A DNA stretch of 64,000 bases from Mycolicibacterium mengxianglii (GTDB taxonomy: Bacteria > Actinomycetota > Actinomycetes > Mycobacteriales > Mycobacteriaceae): contig NZ_CP065373.1 in the NCBI RefSeq assembly GCF_015710575.1, positions 3,348,001-3,412,000 on the forward strand, written 5' to 3'. The notes under the pieces were generated by a model that saw only the letters and a list, made by a program, of their open reading frames with translations, was not told where the DNA came from and made no database searches. Positions 1-7,532 of the stretch are shown here, piece after piece (the stretch's first letter is position 1; each line of letters opens with the position of its first letter). Position numbers and translations under genes: made by a program.

Positions 1-791
1 AACCGCGGGCGGACTATTCGGTGGCGGCCTATGCCAATGGGATGCGCGACCTGCTCGGCGTCCTCGACATCGAGAAGGTCACCGTCGTCGGGCATTCCCT
101 GGGCGGCGGCGTGGCGATGCAGTTCGCCTACCAGTTCCCTCAACTGGTCGACCGACTGATCTTGATCGGTGCCGGCGGTGTGACCAAAGACGTGAATATC
201 GCGCTGCGGGTCGCCTCGCTGCCGATGGGCGGTGAGGCGCTGTCGCTGCTGCGGCTGCCGTTGGTACTGCCCTCCGTGCAGGCCATCGGGGCGGTGGCCG
301 GCAAGCTGTTGGGCACCACGGCCCTCGGTCGCGACCTGCCCAATGCCCTGCGGATCCTGCGCGATCTACCCGAGCCCACCGCAACCTCGGCGTTCACCCG
401 TACATTGCGCGCGGTGGTCGACTGGCGTGGGCAGGTCGTCACTATGCTCGACCGCTGTTACCTCACCGAATCTGTGCCAGTGCAACTCATCTGGGGCGAG
501 CGGGACGCAGTCATCCCGGTCAGTCATGCGCGTATGGCGCACGCCGCGATGCCGGGCTCGCAGTTGGAGATCTTCGAGCGATCCGGCCACTTCCCGTTCC
601 ATGACGACCCCGACCGGTTCGTCGAAGTGGTGCAGCGGTTCATCGATTCCACCGAACCGGCCGAGTATGACCAGACAGCGCTGCGTCAACTCCTGCGCAC
701 GGGTGTACGCGAACGTGCGATCTCCGGCACCGTGGATACCAAGGTGGCGGTGCTCGATGCCATGGGCACCGATGAACGCAGCGCCACCTGA
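1..791 (+). CDS. alpha/beta hydrolase (3' part; start lies upstream of window)
   Basis: This is the C-terminal part of an alpha/beta-hydrolase-fold protein; the frame is open to the left edge, so the start is missing. The nucleophile elbow GHSLGGG appears early (Ser about 28 residues after the codon at 21), followed by an acid candidate in GERDAVIPVSHA and the catalytic His in GHFPFHDDP. It ends in a short acidic and basic tail. By order with the next genes it corresponds to M. tuberculosis Rv2715. The substrate cannot be told from the sequence; lipid or ester hydrolysis is typical of the fold. A 57-base gap separates it from the PhzF-like gene, so co-transcription is likely. Confidence 0.85.
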   Translation, partial: PRADYSVAAYANGMRDLLGVLDIEKVTVVGHSLGGGVAMQFAYQFPQLVDRLILIGAGGVTKDVNIALRVASLPMGGEALSLLRLPLVLPSVQAIGAVAGKLLGTTALGRDLPNALRILRDLPEPTATSAFTRTLRAVVDWRGQVVTMLDRCYLTESVPVQLIWGERDAVIPVSHARMAHAAMPGSQLEIFERSGHFPFHDDPDRFVEVVQRFIDSTEPAEYDQTALRQLLRTGVRERAISGTVDTKVAVLDAMGTDERSAT

Positions 792-848
792 CGATCCCGG
801 TCGGTTGAACGCATTCTCGGCCGCGTGACGGCCAAGTAGAGTCAGCCC

Positions 849-1544
849 ATGGGTATCGATGTCGCAGTGCTGCGCGTGTTCACCGATTCGGCAGGCAATT
901 TCGGAAACCCCCTCGGCGTCGTTGATGCCACCGCGGTCGCACCGCAGGATCGCCAGCACCTGGCAGCGCAATTAGGTTACAGCGAAACGATTTTCATCGA
1001 CCTACCGGCGCCGGGCAGCTCCACGGCGCATGCCAGGATCTTCACCCCGGCCACGGAATTACCTTTCGCGGGTCACCCTACCGTCGGTGCGTCGTGGTGG
1101 TTACGCGCCCACGGGACGCCGGTGCGCACCCTGCAGGTTCCGGCGGGCATCGTCGCAGTCACCTACGACGACAACGACCTGACTACGATCAGCGCCCGGG
1201 CAGACTGGGCGCCGGAGTTCGCCCTCTACGAACTGGCCTCGCTCGATGAGCTCGCCGCCGCTGATCCGATCGATTACTCCGACGACGTCCAGCACTACCT
1301 GTGGACCTGGACCGACCGGGAGGCCGGCGCGATTCGCTCCCGAATGTTCGCCGCTCATCTCGGTGTTCCAGAGGACGAGGCGACGGGCGCCGCGGCAGTC
1401 CGGATCACCGAGCATTTGAGCCGGGATTTGAACATCACCCAGGGCCAGGGTTCACAGATCCAGACCCGATGGAGCCCGGACGGCTGGGTACACGTCGCCG
1501 GTCGGGTGGTCGACGACGGCGCCATCACCGTCGAAATCGTCTGA
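849..1544 (+). CDS. PhzF family protein (isomerase-like)
   Basis: The 231-residue product starts [12 protein letters not shown] and carries the N-terminal PhzF features: NPLGVV near residue 20, the family's acidic residue in the YSETIF segment (Glu46) and the [11 protein letters not shown] motif at about 75. PhzF-fold proteins include diaminopimelate-epimerase-like isomerases; their substrates are mostly unknown. It is shorter than typical PhzF (260-300), but the M. tuberculosis orthologue Rv2716 is, as I recall, similarly short. Its stop codon directly abuts the stop of convergent nrdR. The intervening Rv2717c (nitrobindin-like) gene of M. tuberculosis is absent here. Confidence 0.85.
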   Translation: MGIDVAVLRVFTDSAGNFGNPLGVVDATAVAPQDRQHLAAQLGYSETIFIDLPAPGSSTAHARIFTPATELPFAGHPTVGASWWLRAHGTPVRTLQVPAGIVAVTYDDNDLTTISARADWAPEFALYELASLDELAAADPIDYSDDVQHYLWTWTDREAGAIRSRMFAAHLGVPEDEATGAAAVRITEHLSRDLNITQGQGSQIQTRWSPDGWVHVAGRVVDDGAITVEIV

Positions 1545-2009
1545 TCAGCTGGTCGCGTTGACGCCGCGGTGCTCGCGCAGCGCCGAGATCTCGCGCTCAA
1601 AATCTTCCGCCGAGGAAAACGAGCGGTACACGGACGCGAACCGCAGGTACGCCACCTCGTCGAGTTCCCGCAGCGGGCCGAGAATCGCCAATCCGACTTC
1701 GTTGCTGGGCACCTCGGCGGAGCCGGCCGCTCGAATGGTGTCTTCCACCTGCTGGGCGAGCAGGTTGAGCGCGTCCTCGTCGACCTGGCGGCCTTGGCAC
1801 GCCCGTTTCACTCCGCGCATCACCTTCTCGCGCGAGAACGGCTCGGTGACCCCGCTGCGCTTGACGACGGCGAGGATCGCGGTTTCGACGGTGGTGAACC
1901 GCCGGCCACATTCCGGACACGAGCGACGACGCCGGATCGCTTGACCTTCATCGGTTTCGCGGGAATCGACCACACGAGAATCCGGATGCCGGCAGAAAGG
2001 ACAGTGCAT
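1545..2009 (-). CDS. nrdR: transcriptional repressor NrdR
   Basis: This 154-residue protein is the ribonucleotide-reductase repressor. It has the N-terminal zinc ribbon (Cys3-x2-Cys6 and Cys31-x2-Cys34 in SCPEC) followed by an ATP-cone domain (about 46-136, [17 protein letters not shown]). NrdR binds NrdR boxes upstream of nrd genes according to ATP/dATP level; none of its targets is in this window. The frame is open further upstream, but the ATG at 2009 begins the canonical [17 protein letters not shown] start, so I chose it. It lies 160 bases downstream of chiZ on the same strand, as in M. tuberculosis (Rv2718c). Confidence 0.95.
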   Translation of the reverse strand: MHCPFCRHPDSRVVDSRETDEGQAIRRRRSCPECGRRFTTVETAILAVVKRSGVTEPFSREKVMRGVKRACQGRQVDEDALNLLAQQVEDTIRAAGSAEVPSNEVGLAILGPLRELDEVAYLRFASVYRSFSSAEDFEREISALREHRGVNATS

Positions 2010-2169
2010 GACCGCTCCTTTGCCGCGCTCGAAAAGTGTTACCCCCGCCTCAGAGCGTACCTGCGCCCCGCCGAGACCGGCCACCGCCATCGCCAAGGGC
2101 GCAGCCATGCAGACCGGTACCGCTTTTCGGGCTGCGGAGCGCCGGAATTCGTCGGTCATCGCCGCGGCC

Positions 2170-2679
2170 TCAGCCGACGGGCGCGATGAGCGTCTGGCCG
2201 GCGTTGACCGCGGCGCCGTCCAATTCATTGAGCTCGCGGATGCGCTCGACGGTCTGTCCGACCGGCGCATCCGGCGCGATGCGGGCGGCGACCGTCTGCA
2301 GGGTCTCCCCCATCTGCACCTGGACAACTGCCAGCTTGCTCGGACCCGGCACCGTGGCACCTTGGATCGCCTCACCGAACTGCGCCACCGCGCCGAGCCA
2401 GACCGTGATCAGAGCCGCAAGCAGAGCGAGTCCCACAGTGGTCACCGGGGTGATGGCCCGGCGACGGCGGTGCGGCGCCCGCGACATCGGTACCGCGGCA
2501 CTGCTCGGGCGCATCGGAGCGCCGGCCGGACGAACAGCCATCGGGCGGCGACGTCCCTGGTCACCGGCGTGGCGCGCATGAACCATCCGTGGCTGCACCG
2601 TCCGTGGCTGCGCCGTCCGCGCCTGCACCGTCCGGGGCTGCCGGGTGTAGCGCGGGGGCAGGGTGTCGATCAGCGTCAT
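2170..2679 (-). CDS. chiZ: SOS-induced LysM cell-wall protein ChiZ
   Basis: The 169-residue product has a long Arg-rich cytoplasmic N-terminus containing degenerate RTVQ-type repeats (residues 16-36), one membrane segment at about 78-97 and a C-terminal LysM domain (about 117-167, beginning [16 protein letters not shown]). This is the architecture of M. tuberculosis Rv2719c (ChiZ), a LexA-regulated membrane protein reported to affect septation during the SOS response. The start at 2679 is preceded by GGAAGGAAC and gives the length of the known orthologue; an in-frame ATG at 2742 with AGGAG upstream is an alternative that adds 21 residues. It is divergent from lexA with LexA boxes between. Confidence 0.88.
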   Translation of the reverse strand: MTLIDTLPPRYTRQPRTVQARTAQPRTVQPRMVHARHAGDQGRRRPMAVRPAGAPMRPSSAAVPMSRAPHRRRRAITPVTTVGLALLAALITVWLGAVAQFGEAIQGATVPGPSKLAVVQVQMGETLQTVAARIAPDAPVGQTVERIRELNELDGAAVNAGQTLIAPVG

Positions 2680-2767
2680 GTCAGTTCCTTCCGACCGGAG
2701 TGTGTGGTGGCCCGCGTACCGGGACCGGTGAAGCTTCGTCATCGTTCGCTCCTGTGTTCGAATCTAC

Positions 2768-2783
2768 TCGATCACATGTTCGA
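2768..2783. promoter_or_regulatory. SOS (LexA) box, chiZ-proximal
   Basis: TCGATCACATGTTCGA matches the mycobacterial LexA site TCGAAC-N4-GTTCGA with one mismatch. It lies 88 bases upstream of the preferred chiZ start and just upstream of the alternative start at 2742. Confidence 0.8.
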
Positions 2784-2797
2784 TCAAATAGTGCCAA

Positions 2798-2813
2798 CCG
2801 AACATGTGATCGA
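2798..2813. promoter_or_regulatory. second, degenerate SOS box in chiZ-lexA intergenic region
   Basis: CCGAACATGTGATCGA has two mismatches to the TCGAAC-N4-GTTCGA consensus. It is the inverted copy of the neighbouring box: 2770-2782 is the reverse complement of 2799-2811 plus flanks. The two sites are 30 bases apart centre to centre (about three helical turns), which would place two LexA dimers on the same face of DNA. Confidence 0.6.
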
Positions 2814-2934
2814 TTCGTAGCCGAACGATAAAACGACCCACCGACAAAAACCCGCGCCACATCCGTCAAACCAGCCCCACCGGTTCCGGAGCCGGCGTTC
2901 CACGGCAGAACACCACCGCGGCGCGCGACACGCC

Positions 2935-2950
2935 TCGAACACATGTTTGA
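2935..2950. promoter_or_regulatory. SOS (LexA) box of lexA (autoregulation)
   Basis: TCGAACACATGTTTGA matches the LexA consensus with a single mismatch in the right arm and lies 33 bases upstream of the chosen lexA start, the classic place for autorepression. Confidence 0.85.
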
Positions 2951-2982
2951 TTCTGTCCGCCACCCCGACTACATTCAGGGCC

Positions 2983-3693
2983 ATGGGCGACAGCACCGAT
3001 ATAGGGTCCGGCACGCGGAACGCCGCAGGAAGCCGGCGCGAAACCACTCTCGATCCGGCACTGACCGAACGGCAGCGCACCATCCTGGAGGTCATCCGAG
3101 CTTCGGTGACCACCAGGGGCTATCCACCGAGCATCCGCGAGATCGGCGACGCAGTGGGGCTGACCTCCACCTCCTCGGTCGCGCACCAACTTCGCACTCT
3201 CGAGCGCAAGGGCTATCTGCGCCGCGACCCCAACAGGCCGCGTGCCGTCGACGTTCGAGGTCTCGATGAGGCAGGCGTTCCGGTGACCACCGACGTCGCC
3301 GGATCGGACGCGCTACCTGAACCCACCTATGTACCGGTGCTGGGACGCATCGCCGCAGGCGGGCCGATCCTGGCCGAGCAAGCTGTGGAAGAGGTGTTCC
3401 CGCTACCGCGCGAACTGGTCGGCGAGGGCTCGCTCTTCCTGCTCAAAGTCGTCGGTGAGTCGATGGTGGACGCGGCCATCTGCGACGGCGACTGGGTGGT
3501 CGTGCGGCAGCAGAACGTTGCGGACAACGGTGACATCGTGGCGGCCATGATCGACGGCGAGGCGACAGTCAAGACCTTCAAACGCACCGGCGGTCAGGTG
3601 TGGTTGATGCCGCACAACCCGACGTTCGACCCCATCCCCGGTAACGACGCAGCCATCCTCGGCAAGGTCGTCACCGTCATCCGCAAGATCTGA
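2983..3693 (+). CDS. lexA: SOS repressor LexA
   Basis: The 236-residue product has the winged-helix DNA-binding domain (about 28-90; [43 protein letters not shown]) and the S24 latent protease domain. The autocleavage site is Ala125-Gly126 in RIAAGGP, the nucleophile is Ser160 in GESMVDAAI and the general base Lys197 in ATVKTFKR, so it should be fully RecA-responsive. The frame is open from 2947, but that start would lie inside the LexA box; the ATG at 2983 gives the length of the M. tuberculosis protein. Little Shine-Dalgarno sequence precedes it, so a very short leader is possible. Confidence 0.95.
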   Translation: MGDSTDIGSGTRNAAGSRRETTLDPALTERQRTILEVIRASVTTRGYPPSIREIGDAVGLTSTSSVAHQLRTLERKGYLRRDPNRPRAVDVRGLDEAGVPVTTDVAGSDALPEPTYVPVLGRIAAGGPILAEQAVEEVFPLPRELVGEGSLFLLKVVGESMVDAAICDGDWVVVRQQNVADNGDIVAAMIDGEATVKTFKRTGGQVWLMPHNPTFDPIPGNDAAILGKVVTVIRKI

Positions 3694-3705
3694 CGGCCCG
3701 ACTGT

Positions 3706-3740
3706 CGAATGGGTTCACTCCGCGCGGGTGAACCCATTCG
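3706..3740. terminator. bidirectional hairpin between lexA and LGFP gene
   Basis: A perfect 13-bp stem (CGAATGGGTTCAC at 3706-3718 with GTGAACCCATTCG at 3728-3740) and a 9-base loop sits just after the lexA stop. The last codons of the convergent LGFP gene lie inside the stem. There is no U-tract, as is usual for mycobacterial hairpin terminators. Confidence 0.65.
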
Positions 3741-6057
3741 CTTCTGCCGATTCCTCACTGGAGAACCAGATTTCGGCGACGGTCACGTCGTAGGACGCAG
3801 AACCCGGAGCATGGTAGGTGCCTGTACGCATGCTGCCCTTGACCGGATAACCCTCGGGGGCCTCGTCCGGATCTTCCAGCGGAAGATGGATCGCGGGCGG
3901 AGGCGGTGCGGAATCAGGTGCTGACGACTGGTCGTCGAGCGATGTGGCCGGCCCGGGCTCGTCGTACTTGGGCTCGTCGTACTTGGGCTCGTCGTACGCG
4001 CTGGACGCAGAGTCGGAGTCGGCAACCGGCTGGCCGTACTCCTCGTAATCAGCACGCTCATAATCGATTTCGGCGTAATCGGCCTGACCAGATTCAGGCT
4101 GACCGTAATCGGTCCGGCCGAAGTTCCGTTCAAAGTCGGGACGATCCTCCGACGCCGGCTCATCGTGGTCCGGCGAGGCCGACGGTGGTGGTGCGGCGCC
4201 GTACACCGGTGCGAACAGTGAGTTCGGCCCCGGGACAGCCGCGTCGTCCTGGCTCAGCCAAGGCGGCCGGAACTCGTCGGAGGCTGCGGCATGGCGCCCT
4301 GACGGCTCTCCCGTATCGGACTGCACCGGAGTGGGCGCGGTATCGACGGTATCTGGATCGGAGTCGTCGGTTTCGGCTTCATGTGCGCCGTGGTGGGTGA
4401 ACAACTCCGGCCCAGCGGCATTTACCGCCATACCAGCGGTGGGCACCTCGGGCTCACTCCACGACCGCGGACCGGCATCGCTTTGCGTCCTGGGCTGTTG
4501 AGCGGCCAGATAGTCGCTGTCGTCTGGCCCGCGCTCGTCGAACCGAGTCGGTCCGCTGCCCTGACCGCCACCTGCCGACGTCCAGCCGCCACGGTCGTCC
4601 CGCTCGTGGCCATCGCGGTCACGCCCGACGTCACCCCGGAAGTCATCGTGGAAATCGTCGTCGGCGAGCCCGTCGTGAGCACGGTCCTGCACAGCACCGC
4701 GGCGACGGCGTGACGCCAGGAACGCAGCCAACGAGGCCAGCAGCAGCACTGCGATCCCGATGATCACCCAGAGATACCAGCTCTTCCAGCCCGATCCGTC
4801 GGTCTGGTCGTCGCTGTCCTGCGCGGCGGACGGCGCAGCCGACGGCGTCGGCGTCGTCTGCTGCGGCAGGTCCAGCCCGGCAAGGCGCTCGGCCAGTTCG
4901 GGCGGCTGCGTACTGAACGTGTTGTTCTTGGTGTTGTAAGTGACCTGACCACCGCTGAAGTTCTGCGTGATGGTGTCGTCACCGGTTTGATCGGCAATCG
5001 GAACGCCCAGGTCGCCACCGCTGCCACCGAGCTCATCCCAGGCGGCTTTCATCGGACCACGCACGATGACGGCGCCGTGCTCCGGTGTCCACACGATGGC
5101 AGGCGCATCGGGAGCGCCGAAGGTGCTGACCCGGCTTCCCGGCACATCACCATCGGCTTCGTTGGAGGTCGGGAAACCGAGCTCGCCGGTCGGGCCCCCT
5201 GCGGCTTCGTACTTCTCCAGAATCGTGCCGCTGACCACATGCGCGCCGGTCTCCGGCGAGAAGTAGATCTTGCCACCCACGAAGTTCTGTCCGGCTCCGC
5301 CGTCGCCGACCGGGTACTGGTCGCCCTGCTTGGCGCCGAGCTGCCCCTGCGGGCCGCCCGCCACACGCCAGGCCAGGTTGATCGCCCACGCGGCGTCGTC
5401 GGTGGGCAGTGGCAGATCAGCGAGTTGACCCGCCAGCTCCGGTGGCGTGGTGGTGAACGTCCTGGCGGCGGTGTCGTAGGTCAGCTGTCCGCCGGTGAAC
5501 CGCTGCGAAATCGTTTCGCCGCTGTAGGTTTCGTCTTCGACGGGTACGCCGAGCGGCCCAGCCGATCCGCCGAGTTTGTCCCAGGCCGAGTTGATCACGC
5601 CGCGGACCACCCACGCGCCGGTTTCCGGTGTCCAGAAGATGACCGGGCTGTCCGGCGCGCTGAAAGTCACATTGCGGCTGTCGGGGCTGACCCGCCCCGG
5701 ACTCTCGTCGATGGTGGGGAATCCGAGGTCACCGTCACCGGGTCCTCCGAGGGACCGGTACTTCTCCAGGATCGCCCCGAATACCGAGTGCGCCCCGGTG
5801 TCCGGGGAGAAGAAGATCGCGCCGTTGACGAAGTCCTGACCGAACCCGGCACCGGCCGGATAGATGCCGCCCACCTTGGGCCCCAGCGGGGAGGTATCAC
5901 CTCCGGCGGCGGTCCACGCCTGATCGACGGCCGCTACCGCATCGCCTGCCGGATCAGCGTGCGCGACCGGCGCCAGCGGTGCCCAAAGGGCAGCGGTGGC
6001 ACAAGCCACCGCCAGAAGTCCGAACGCCCATCGCAATGGGTTTCGCTGCCTCGTCAT
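3715..6057 (-). CDS. LGFP-repeat secreted/membrane-anchored envelope protein
   Basis: The 780-residue product starts with a signal peptide (about 1-34, ending VAHADPA), followed by an extracellular part of about 390 residues with two long duplicated modules built from LGFP repeats (LGFPTIDE, LGVPVEDE, LGFPTSNE, LGVPIADQ, each with TGAH/GAW-type strands). A single membrane segment (about 428-449, YLWVIIGIAVLLLASL) and a basic stop-transfer sequence lead to a roughly 330-residue acidic, low-complexity cytoplasmic tail rich in Asp, Glu, Tyr and Pro. LGFP repeats are known from corynebacterial and mycobacterial cell-wall proteins. By position it is the Rv2721c equivalent. The start at 6057 has GGGGAG upstream; a longer frame to 6126 lacks a signal-peptide start. 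Confidence 0.85.
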   Translation of the reverse strand: MTRQRNPLRWAFGLLAVACATAALWAPLAPVAHADPAGDAVAAVDQAWTAAGGDTSPLGPKVGGIYPAGAGFGQDFVNGAIFFSPDTGAHSVFGAILEKYRSLGGPGDGDLGFPTIDESPGRVSPDSRNVTFSAPDSPVIFWTPETGAWVVRGVINSAWDKLGGSAGPLGVPVEDETYSGETISQRFTGGQLTYDTAARTFTTTPPELAGQLADLPLPTDDAAWAINLAWRVAGGPQGQLGAKQGDQYPVGDGGAGQNFVGGKIYFSPETGAHVVSGTILEKYEAAGGPTGELGFPTSNEADGDVPGSRVSTFGAPDAPAIVWTPEHGAVIVRGPMKAAWDELGGSGGDLGVPIADQTGDDTITQNFSGGQVTYNTKNNTFSTQPPELAERLAGLDLPQQTTPTPSAAPSAAQDSDDQTDGSGWKSWYLWVIIGIAVLLLASLAAFLASRRRRGAVQDRAHDGLADDDFHDDFRGDVGRDRDGHERDDRGGWTSAGGGQGSGPTRFDERGPDDSDYLAAQQPRTQSDAGPRSWSEPEVPTAGMAVNAAGPELFTHHGAHEAETDDSDPDTVDTAPTPVQSDTGEPSGRHAAASDEFRPPWLSQDDAAVPGPNSLFAPVYGAAPPPSASPDHDEPASEDRPDFERNFGRTDYGQPESGQADYAEIDYERADYEEYGQPVADSDSASSAYDEPKYDEPKYDEPGPATSLDDQSSAPDSAPPPPAIHLPLEDPDEAPEGYPVKGSMRTGTYHAPGSASYDVTVAEIWFSSEESAEANGFTRAE
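3955..3996. repeat. 15-bp tandem repeat in LGFP gene tail
   Basis: Two and a bit copies of GGGCTCGTCGTACTT encode the pentapeptide repeat DEPKY in the disordered C-terminal tail of the LGFP protein. Such in-frame repeats are prone to length variation between strains. Confidence 0.8.
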
Positions 6058-6125
6058 GCCCACTCCCCGCGGTACCGGCCTACGCCGGAAATCGTGATCG
6101 TCAACCCTCGGACAATAGCCGAGCA

Positions 6126-6157
6126 CGATATGGCCATATCGTCGTCATTTCGACGAC
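6126..6157. promoter_or_regulatory. palindromes upstream of the LGFP gene
   Basis: CGATATGGCCATATCG (6126-6141) is a perfect 16-base palindrome, immediately followed by the inverted repeat GTCGTC-N5-GACGAC (6141-6157). Both lie 70-100 bases upstream of the LGFP gene start and downstream of fadE20, so they may be a regulatory site for the former or part of a terminator for the latter. No regulator can be named. Confidence 0.4.
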
Positions 6158-6239
6158 AATACCCACCTGATGCCGAATTGACGTGCAGGCCGCAGTGTTT
6201 TGCGCACGTTATGTCGTGCGGTATGGGCATTGCCGAGTG

Positions 6240-7403
6240 CTAGACCCCGAGGCTACGTCCGACGATCTCTTTCATGATCTCGGTGGTGCCGCCATAGATG
6301 GTCTGCACCCGGGCATCGAGAAATGCGCGGGCCACGGTGTATTCGCGCATGTATCCATAGCCGCCGTGCAATTGCAAACAACGGTCCACCAGGCGCACCT
6401 GCGCTTCGGTGGTGTACCACTTGGCCATTGCTGCCTGTTCGGCGGAGAGTTTCTCATCCAGATGCAGTCTGATGAACTCGTCCACCATGATCCGTACCGC
6501 AGTGGCTTCGGTCGCCAATTCGGCGAGCACGAATCGGCTGTTCTGGAAACTGCCGATCGGTTTGCCGAAAGCCTTGCGCTCCTTGGTGTATTGGATGGTT
6601 TCATCCAGTACGGCTTCCATGGCAGCCGCGGCCATCACCGCGATGTTCAGCCGTTCCTGCGGGAGGTTCTGCATCAGATAGATGAACCCGAGGCCTTCTT
6701 CGCCGAGCAGGTTTTCGGCGGGCACGTGGGTGTCGGTGAACGACAGCTCCGCGGTGTCCTGGGCATCGAGACCGATCTTCTCCAGGTGCCGACCACGCTC
6801 GAAGCCCGCCATGCCGCGTTCCACCACCAGCAGTGAAAAGCCCTGGGCGCCCTTGTCAGGATCGGTCTGGGCGACCACGATCACCAAATCGGCGTGAATT
6901 CCGTTGGTGATGAACGTCTTCGAGCCGTTGAGTATCCAGCTGCCGTCGTCCTGCTTGACCGCGCGGGTCTTGATGCCCTGCAGATCGCTGCCCGTGCCCG
7001 GCTCGGTCATGGCGATGGCCGTGATCAGTTCGCCGCTGCAGAATCCGGGCAGCCAGCGCTGCCGCTGCTCCTCGGTGGCCAGGCGCAGGAGATAGGGGGC
7101 CACCACGTCGTTGTGCAGTCCGAAACCGATGCCGCTGAACTGCCCTGCGGTGGTCTCTTCGGTCAGGATGGTGTTGTACCGGAAGTCGTCAATGCCCCCG
7201 CCGCCGTACTCCTCTGGCACCGCCATGCCGAGGAAGCCCTGCTTACCGGCCTCCAACCACACTGCGCGGTCGACGATCTTGTCCTTCTCCCACTGCTCGT
7301 GGTACGGCGCGACGTGGCGCTCGAGAAAGGTGCGATAGGACTCGCGGAACAGATCGTGCTCGGGCTCGAACAGCGTGCGCTGGTATTTGACGGCACTACC
7401 CAT
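6240..7403 (-). CDS. fadE20: acyl-CoA dehydrogenase FadE20
   Basis: The 387-residue flavoprotein has the full acyl-CoA dehydrogenase architecture: N-terminal helical domain (LFEPEHDLFRESYRTFLERHV), middle beta domain with AMTEPGTGSDLQGIKT (about 133-148) and C-terminal helical domain with QLHGGYGYMREY (about 344-355) before the terminal EIMKEIVGRSL. It should catalyse FAD-dependent alpha,beta-desaturation of an acyl-CoA, passing electrons to ETF. Chain specificity is not evident. It starts at an ATG with GGAGG nine bases upstream and is orthologous by position and length to M. tuberculosis Rv2724c. It diverges from the bisC-like gene. Confidence 0.93.
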   Translation of the reverse strand: MGSAVKYQRTLFEPEHDLFRESYRTFLERHVAPYHEQWEKDKIVDRAVWLEAGKQGFLGMAVPEEYGGGGIDDFRYNTILTEETTAGQFSGIGFGLHNDVVAPYLLRLATEEQRQRWLPGFCSGELITAIAMTEPGTGSDLQGIKTRAVKQDDGSWILNGSKTFITNGIHADLVIVVAQTDPDKGAQGFSLLVVERGMAGFERGRHLEKIGLDAQDTAELSFTDTHVPAENLLGEEGLGFIYLMQNLPQERLNIAVMAAAAMEAVLDETIQYTKERKAFGKPIGSFQNSRFVLAELATEATAVRIMVDEFIRLHLDEKLSAEQAAMAKWYTTEAQVRLVDRCLQLHGGYGYMREYTVARAFLDARVQTIYGGTTEIMKEIVGRSLGV

Positions 7404-7460
7404 GATGGACCTCCGGAACCGGGCTCGGGTTTAGACAACGCGTCTTGCCGCTGACGATAT

Positions 7461-7478
7461 ACCAACCGGGTGGTTGGT
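7461..7478. promoter_or_regulatory. perfect TetR-type palindrome between fadE20 and bisC-like gene
   Basis: ACCAACC-GGGT-GGTTGGT is an exact inverted repeat of 7-base arms with a 4-base spacer, 58 bases upstream of fadE20 and 55 bases upstream of the molybdoenzyme gene. The form resembles operators of TetR-family regulators of lipid genes. The regulator is not encoded next to it. Confidence 0.6.
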
Positions 7479-7532
7479 CGGTACGGCGGTTGCCGATACG
7501 CGCAGACGCAGCCCGGCCCGTAAGCTGCCGCC

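Noticed and set aside
2010..2169. Small gene between nrdR and chiZ
   Set aside because: Open frames here are extensions of nrdR or shadows; no conserved peptide or ribosome-binding site.
4987..6243. 418-codon + strand frame
   Set aside because: Antisense to the LGFP protein, whose repeats and signal peptide are unambiguous; no domain in this frame.
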